Assembly (NCBI GenBank): GCA_944381295.1
Contig: CALWKP010000183.1
Location: 1 to 10,730 of the forward strand
Source of the DNA: an uncultured Clostridia bacterium
GTDB taxonomy: Bacteria; Bacillota; Clostridia; Oscillospirales; Acutalibacteraceae
Length of the DNA stretch: 10,730 bases
Reading direction: 5' to 3'
Shown: piece after piece, positions 6,452-10,730 of the stretch
How positions within the stretch are numbered: the stretch's first letter is position 1
How the letters are laid out: each line of letters opens with the position of its first letter
Notes under the pieces: generated by a model
Database searches by the model: none
What the model was told of the DNA's origin: nothing
The model's input: only the letters and a program-made list of their open reading frames with translations
Made by a program: the position numbers and the translations under genes

Positions 6452-7939
6452 TTATAGCGAAAGCCGTTTGATCGGCGTACAGTACCGGTTCAGTTCTTCA
6501 TTGTTCAGAAGATACGATGGTACCGGCAACGGATAATTTCCGGAGAAGCATGCATCGCAGTATCCTTCATCCGTCTCCTTACCAAGCATGCGCGGCAGGC
6601 TTTCCAGGCTCAGGAATCCAATCGAGTCTGCATAACTCATTTCCCCAATTTCTTCAATGGTATGCTTACAGGCAATCAACTCATCTTTACTTGGGATGTC
6701 TGTGCCATAATAGCACGGCCACAAGAACGGCGGCGAGCTGATTCGCAGATGGACTTCTTTCGCTCCCGAGTCCTTGAGCATCTTCACGATACGCGCCGAT
6801 GTAGTACCACGAACGATTGAGTCGTCCAGCATAACAATCCGTTTTCCTGCAACTTCACTCGCCAAAGAATTCAGTTTAATCCGGACGCTGCGCTCACGTT
6901 CGCTCTGGGTAGGCTTAATAAACGTTCTACCAATATAGGTGTTCTTTACGATGCCCTTCTGGTACGGGATACCGGATTCCTCACTGTATCCAATCGCCGC
7001 GTCAATTCCGGATTCTGGTACCCCGATCACGATATCTGCATCCACCGGATGTTCTCTGGCAAGCAGGCGTCCAGCTTCCTTACGCGCTTCATAAACGCTG
7101 ATCCCATCCACAATACTGTCTGTCCGGGCAAAATAAATATACTCAAAAATACACAGGGAACGCTTTGCACAGACGGGATCTTTGATGCTGCGGATTCCTT
7201 TCTGGTCAACAACCACGATTTCACCCGGTTCTACATCCCGGACAAATTCTGCACCACAGGCATCCAATGCACAAGATTCCGACGCAAACACATAACTGTC
7301 GTCAATTTTCCCGATACACAACGGGCGGAACCCATGCGGATCACGGCAGGCGATCAGCTTCTGCGGGCTCATGACCAGCAGTGAATAGGCGCCTTTGATC
7401 TTCTTCATGGTACGGCGCAGAGCTTCTTCAATCGAGGGACAGTTCACCCGTTCTTTCGCCAACAAATAAGCGATCACTTCGGAATCGATTGTCGTTTGGA
7501 AAATCGACCCTTCATGCTCCAACTCTTTGCGCAGTTCAAAAGCATTGCTCAAATTACCGTTATGTGCAATGGCCAAGGTTCCCTTGATGTAGCGCATCAC
7601 CAAAGGCTGCGCATTTTCCCGAACACTTTCTCCTGCCGTGGAATACCGGACATGCGCTACTGCAATCTGGCCGTTGAGCCTGTTCAGTACGGAATCGTTG
7701 AACGCTTCCGTCACCAAGCCCATCTCTTTGAAATAGGAAATCACGCCGCTGTCGTTGATCGCAATTCCGCAGCTTTCCTGACCGCGATGCTGAAGCGCCA
7801 GCAATCCATTATAACAGGCATACGCAGGAGAAACATCTTCATTCTTTGCGTAAATACCGAATACTCCGCATTCTTCATGCAGTTTTCTATCGTCGTTCAT
7901 TGTCACAGTGCCGTTCAATTTTCCACCATCCCTAATCAT
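6452..7939 (-). CDS. purF: Amidophosphoribosyltransferase
   Basis: First committed enzyme of purine synthesis: PRPP and glutamine give 5-phosphoribosylamine. The N-terminal class II glutaminase domain has its nucleophile at Cys24 in EECGVFGIY, which would be exposed by removing a propeptide as in B. subtilis PurF. HRGQES (51-56) and AHNGNLSN (125-132) are glutaminase motifs. The phosphoribosyltransferase domain has the PRPP loop VMLDDSIVRGTTS at 369-381. Cys263, Cys409, Cys461 and Cys464 fall where the B. subtilis enzyme binds its 4Fe-4S cluster, so this is the oxygen-sensitive iron-sulphur type. The start is uncertain. The ATG at 7939 overlaps the purC stop as ATGA but has no clear ribosome-binding site. 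ATG at 7900 would leave a usual 10-residue propeptide (482 residues in all). TTG at 7918 has GGTGG 4 bases upstream. Confidence 0.96.
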   Translation of the reverse strand: MIRDGGKLNGTVTMNDDRKLHEECGVFGIYAKNEDVSPAYACYNGLLALQHRGQESCGIAINDSGVISYFKEMGLVTEAFNDSVLNRLNGQIAVAHVRYSTAGESVRENAQPLVMRYIKGTLAIAHNGNLSNAFELRKELEHEGSIFQTTIDSEVIAYLLAKERVNCPSIEEALRRTMKKIKGAYSLLVMSPQKLIACRDPHGFRPLCIGKIDDSYVFASESCALDACGAEFVRDVEPGEIVVVDQKGIRSIKDPVCAKRSLCIFEYIYFARTDSIVDGISVYEARKEAGRLLAREHPVDADIVIGVPESGIDAAIGYSEESGIPYQKGIVKNTYIGRTFIKPTQSERERSVRIKLNSLASEVAGKRIVMLDDSIVRGTTSARIVKMLKDSGAKEVHLRISSPPFLWPCYYGTDIPSKDELIACKHTIEEIGEMSYADSIGFLSLESLPRMLGKETDEGYCDACFSGNYPLPVPSYLLNNEELNRYCTPIKRLSL

Positions 7940-8640
7940 AAACCAATGCGTTTCATTACTTCTGCATATGCTTCTTCTACACCGCCAAGGTCTCTGCGGA
8001 AACGGTCTTTATCCAGCTTTTCGTGGGTGTTTACATCCCAGAAACGGCAGGTATCCGGAGAAATTTCATCTGCCAGGAGGATTTCTCCATGGAAACGCCC
8101 GAATTCCAGTTTGAAGTCGATCAGTTCAATATTGACGGAAAGGAAGAATTTGCACAGAAGTTCATTGACCTTCAGCGCCATCGCTGCAATTTCATCCACT
8201 TCTTTCTTAGTTGCAAAACCTGCTGCCAGGATATGATATTCATTGACCATTGGGTCGCCTAATTCATCGTTTTTGTAGCAGAATTCCAGCACCGGAACCT
8301 TCATGGGAGTGCCTTCTTCCAATCCAAGACGCTTTGCCAGGCTTCCAGCCGCTTTATTCCGCACAATGACTTCCAACGGCACGATGGAAACTTTTTTCAC
8401 CAACGTTTCGCGGTCATTCAGTTCCTTTTCAAAGTGTGTCTTAACACCTTCTTTTTCCAGCATCTGGAACAGATAGTTGGACATACGGTTATTGACTACG
8501 CCTTTCCCAACGATAGTCCCTTTTTTCAGCCCGTTAAATGCCGTAGCATCGTCTTTATAGCTGACAATGCAATAATCCTGATCGTCCGTTGCATACACCT
8601 TTTTTGCTTTTCCTTCGTACAGCAGCTGTCCTTTTTCCAT
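7936..8640 (-). CDS. purC: SAICAR synthase (phosphoribosylaminoimidazole-succinocarboxamide synthase)
   Basis: Condenses CAIR with aspartate using ATP to give SAICAR, which PurB then cleaves. The 234-residue protein is the stand-alone bacterial form. It contains LYEGKAKKVY at 7-16 (ATP-binding N-lobe), PLEVIVRNKAAGS at 88-100, IDFKLEFG at 174-181 and LADEISPDTCRFWD at 189-202, all family landmarks. The ATG is preceded by AGGAG (8656-8652) with 11 bases between, a little long but acceptable, and no better in-frame start is seen. Its TGA overlaps the first purF ATG by 4 bases, suggesting translational coupling. It follows carB by 50 bases with no terminator between, so it is probably on the same transcript. 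Confidence 0.98.
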   Translation of the reverse strand: MEKGQLLYEGKAKKVYATDDQDYCIVSYKDDATAFNGLKKGTIVGKGVVNNRMSNYLFQMLEKEGVKTHFEKELNDRETLVKKVSIVPLEVIVRNKAAGSLAKRLGLEEGTPMKVPVLEFCYKNDELGDPMVNEYHILAAGFATKKEVDEIAAMALKVNELLCKFFLSVNIELIDFKLEFGRFHGEILLADEISPDTCRFWDVNTHEKLDKDRFRRDLGGVEEAYAEVMKRIGL

Positions 8641-8690
8641 CTTTATGAAGTCTCCTAAAAATTTAATGATGACAAAAATTCTTCAAAATC

Positions 8691-10730
8691 TTAGACAAAA
8701 TTAAGGAAAGTCGAAACTTTTGTGATATCCACCACAGAAAGGTCTGTCTCACTGACATGGCGCACACAGTTCAAGAATGCGTTAGCGGTATCCAACGACG
8801 TCAGACATGGGATACCTGCTTCCACCGTATTCCGACGGATCAGGAACCCATCCCGGTGATGCTGCGCACCTTTTGACGGTGTATTGATGACCAAATCAAT
8901 CTCTCCAGAAAGAATCTCATCCAGGATATCCGGTTTTCCGTCGCCAATCTTATTCAGCCGGATCGTCGAAACCCCGTGACGCCGCAGGTATTCTGCTGTT
9001 CCTTCGGTGCAATAAATATGCCATCCAAGTTCCTGCAATCCCTTTGCAATCGGAAGCACTTCTTCCTTGTCGCTGTCCTTCACTGTAATGATCGCGTTTC
9101 CATCAGTCAGCAAATGCATTCCCGCTCCGGAAAACGCCTTAATCAGCGCTTCATCATAAGTCTTTGCAATGCCCAACACTTCACCGGTAGACTTCATTTC
9201 CGGTCCAAGGTTAATATCTGCTCCGTAAAGCTTTTCAAACGAGAATACCGGCATTTTGATTGCAATCAAATCCTGTTCCGGCTGTAAGCCGTACTGGAAG
9301 CCCATTTCTGGCAATGTTTTTCCAAAGAAGGTCCCTACGGCAAGCGGAACGATCGGAATCCCTGTCACCTTGGTGATATAAGGGATGGTACGGGACGAAC
9401 GTGGATTTGCCTCAATCACATACACACTGTCATCCTTAACGATAAACTGGATATTCAGCAATCCCTTTACCCGAAGCGCTTTGGCAAGCTTTCTGGTATA
9501 ATCCACCACAACATCCTGCATTTCTTTTGGTACTCCCACAGCCGGGTATACCGAAATACTATCGCCGGAGTGAACGCCTGCACGTTCAATATGTTTCATG
9601 ATACCAGGAATTACTGTATCGATTCCGTCACACACCGCGTCCACTTCTACTTCTGTGCCCATGAGATATTTATCCACCAGAATCGGATGCTCCTGCGCCA
9701 CCATATTGATAATCCCGATCTGATCGCGGATGTCGTCGTCATTATACGCAATATTCATCCCCTGACCGCCCAGGACATACGACGGCCGGACCAGTACCGG
9801 ATAGCCCAATTCATTCGCGGCCTTGATCGCTTCATCACAGGTAAATACCATCCGTCCGGCGGCACGCGGGATTCCCAGTTCATTCAGAATCGCGTCAAAA
9901 CGTTCGCGGTCTTCCGCTTCGTCAATGCTGTCAAACGAGGTTCCCAAAATCGGGATCCCCATCGCTTCAATTGCACCGGCCAGCTTGATTGCTGTCTGCC
10001 CACCAAACTGCACCACCGCTCCATCCGGATGTTCCAGCTCGACAATATGCAGCACATCTTCCGGCGTCAGCGGTTCAAAATAAAGCTTGTCCGCAATATC
10101 GAAATCGGTACTTACCGTTTCCGGGTTATTATTTACAATAATCGTCTCGCAGCCTTCATCCCGCAGCGCCCATACACTATGCACGGAACAGAAGTCAAAC
10201 TCAATTCCCTGCCCGATGCGAATCGGTCCGGACCCGATAACCATGATCTTCTTTTTATCATGCGACGGAATGGATTCATTCTCGCTTCCATAGCACGAAT
10301 AATAATACGGAGTAGCAGCGTCAAATTCTGCCGCACAGGTATCTACCATCTTATAAACCGGATGGATTCCCCAACCTTTTTCCAAGGCACGAATCTCTTC
10401 TACCGATTTTCCGCAAATATGGGAAATCGTCCCATCCGGGAATTCAAAATTCTTCGCCGTACGCAGCAATTCTTCTGTCAACGGTTCCTTGGCAAGGCGC
10501 TTTTCCACAGAAATGATCGACGCCAGCTTATCCAGGAACCAACGGTCAATCTTCGTCACGTTATGAATCTTATTCATATCAAAACCGCGACGGATTGCTT
10601 CTGCAACTGCAAAAATTCTCCGGTCGTCTACGGCATGGATACGTTCCGCAACATCCAGATCCGAAAGGCCATCCAACTCTTTATCGAACAGGTCATACAT
10701 ATTCTGTTCCAGAGAACGAATTGCCTTCAT
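8691..10730 (-). CDS. carB: Carbamoyl-phosphate synthase large subunit, C-terminal part, cut by window edge
   Basis: Large subunit of carbamoyl-phosphate synthase, which makes carbamoyl phosphate for pyrimidines and arginine from bicarbonate, ATP and ammonia channelled from CarA. The 679 residues seen cover the C-terminal part, and about 390 N-terminal residues expected from the usual 1,060-1,075 length lie beyond the right edge. The Met codon at the edge aligns inside the protein and is not the start. In order: an oligomerisation domain (about 1-150, with IDRWFLDKL), the second synthetase half opening with VIGSGPIRIGQGIEFDF (164-180), QFGGQT (241-246), ATP-grasp residues RPSYVLGGQGM (315-325) and EANPRSSRT (440-448), then the MGS-like allosteric domain (about 545-660) with TEGTAEYL and DLVINTP. 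The UMP/ornithine-binding domain is therefore present. No frameshift is seen. Being linked to purC rather than pyr genes is noteworthy. Confidence 0.97.
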   Translation of the reverse strand: MKAIRSLEQNMYDLFDKELDGLSDLDVAERIHAVDDRRIFAVAEAIRRGFDMNKIHNVTKIDRWFLDKLASIISVEKRLAKEPLTEELLRTAKNFEFPDGTISHICGKSVEEIRALEKGWGIHPVYKMVDTCAAEFDAATPYYYSCYGSENESIPSHDKKKIMVIGSGPIRIGQGIEFDFCSVHSVWALRDEGCETIIVNNNPETVSTDFDIADKLYFEPLTPEDVLHIVELEHPDGAVVQFGGQTAIKLAGAIEAMGIPILGTSFDSIDEAEDRERFDAILNELGIPRAAGRMVFTCDEAIKAANELGYPVLVRPSYVLGGQGMNIAYNDDDIRDQIGIINMVAQEHPILVDKYLMGTEVEVDAVCDGIDTVIPGIMKHIERAGVHSGDSISVYPAVGVPKEMQDVVVDYTRKLAKALRVKGLLNIQFIVKDDSVYVIEANPRSSRTIPYITKVTGIPIVPLAVGTFFGKTLPEMGFQYGLQPEQDLIAIKMPVFSFEKLYGADINLGPEMKSTGEVLGIAKTYDEALIKAFSGAGMHLLTDGNAIITVKDSDKEEVLPIAKGLQELGWHIYCTEGTAEYLRRHGVSTIRLNKIGDGKPDILDEILSGEIDLVINTPSKGAQHHRDGFLIRRNTVEAGIPCLTSLDTANAFLNCVRHVSETDLSVVDITKVSTFLNFV

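Noticed and set aside
7496..8236. A 246-codon open frame on the plus strand opposite purF and purC
   Set aside because: It spans the antisense of two strongly conserved genes and crosses their junction, shows no recognisable domain, and is explained by codon bias of the genes beneath it.
8641..8690. Terminator or promoter between carB and purC
   Set aside because: The gap is A/T-rich with no stable inverted repeat and no well-spaced -35/-10 pair. Only the purC ribosome-binding site can be supported.
10728..10730. ATG at the right edge as the carB start
   Set aside because: The sequence there matches an internal region of CarB before the oligomerisation domain. The first synthetase half is missing only because the window ends.

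Overview
The window is a gene-dense stretch of a bacterial chromosome. All seven protein genes are on the minus strand, so transcription runs from high to low coordinates: carB (3' part only), purC, purF, purB, purA, glmS, guaA. The proteins look like those of Clostridia (Bacillota), most like Lachnospiraceae or related gut anaerobes. The clues are the 428-residue PurA with its unusual active-site wording, the roughly 476-residue PurB, and an iron-sulphur-type PurF. The species cannot be named from the sequence alone.

Layout, in transcription order. The C-terminal two thirds of carB enters from the right edge (10730-8691). After 50 bases come purC (8640-7936), purF overlapping it by 4 bases, and purB 22 bases beyond purF if its best-supported TTG start is used. 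A 128-base gap then holds a plausible sigma-A-type promoter and a compact GC-rich leader RNA before purA (4870-3584). A stem-loop that looks like an intrinsic terminator follows purA. glmS (3467-1641) and guaA (1620-79), 20 bases apart, form the last unit. Positions 1-78 lie downstream of guaA and hold a weak terminator candidate and two copies of a 7-base repeat spaced 11 bases apart. No stretch longer than about 130 bases lacks a gene.

The genes share one theme: nearly every product installs nitrogen from glutamine or aspartate, or completes such a step. CarB makes carbamoyl phosphate using glutamine nitrogen supplied by CarA. PurF starts purine synthesis with glutamine. PurC adds aspartate to CAIR, and PurB removes fumarate from that adduct and from adenylosuccinate. 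PurA adds aspartate to IMP, GuaA aminates XMP with glutamine, and GlmS makes glucosamine-6-phosphate with glutamine. The other purine genes (purD, E, K, L, M, N, H, guaB) are absent here, so this is not a standard pur operon.

No undescribed enzyme system is visible. The best candidate for something new is the purA leader, where short GC-rich segments can form a pseudoknot-like fold or alternative pairings next to the ribosome-binding site. A secondary point is the guaA 3' end, a known integration hotspot, sitting at the window edge beside short spaced repeats.
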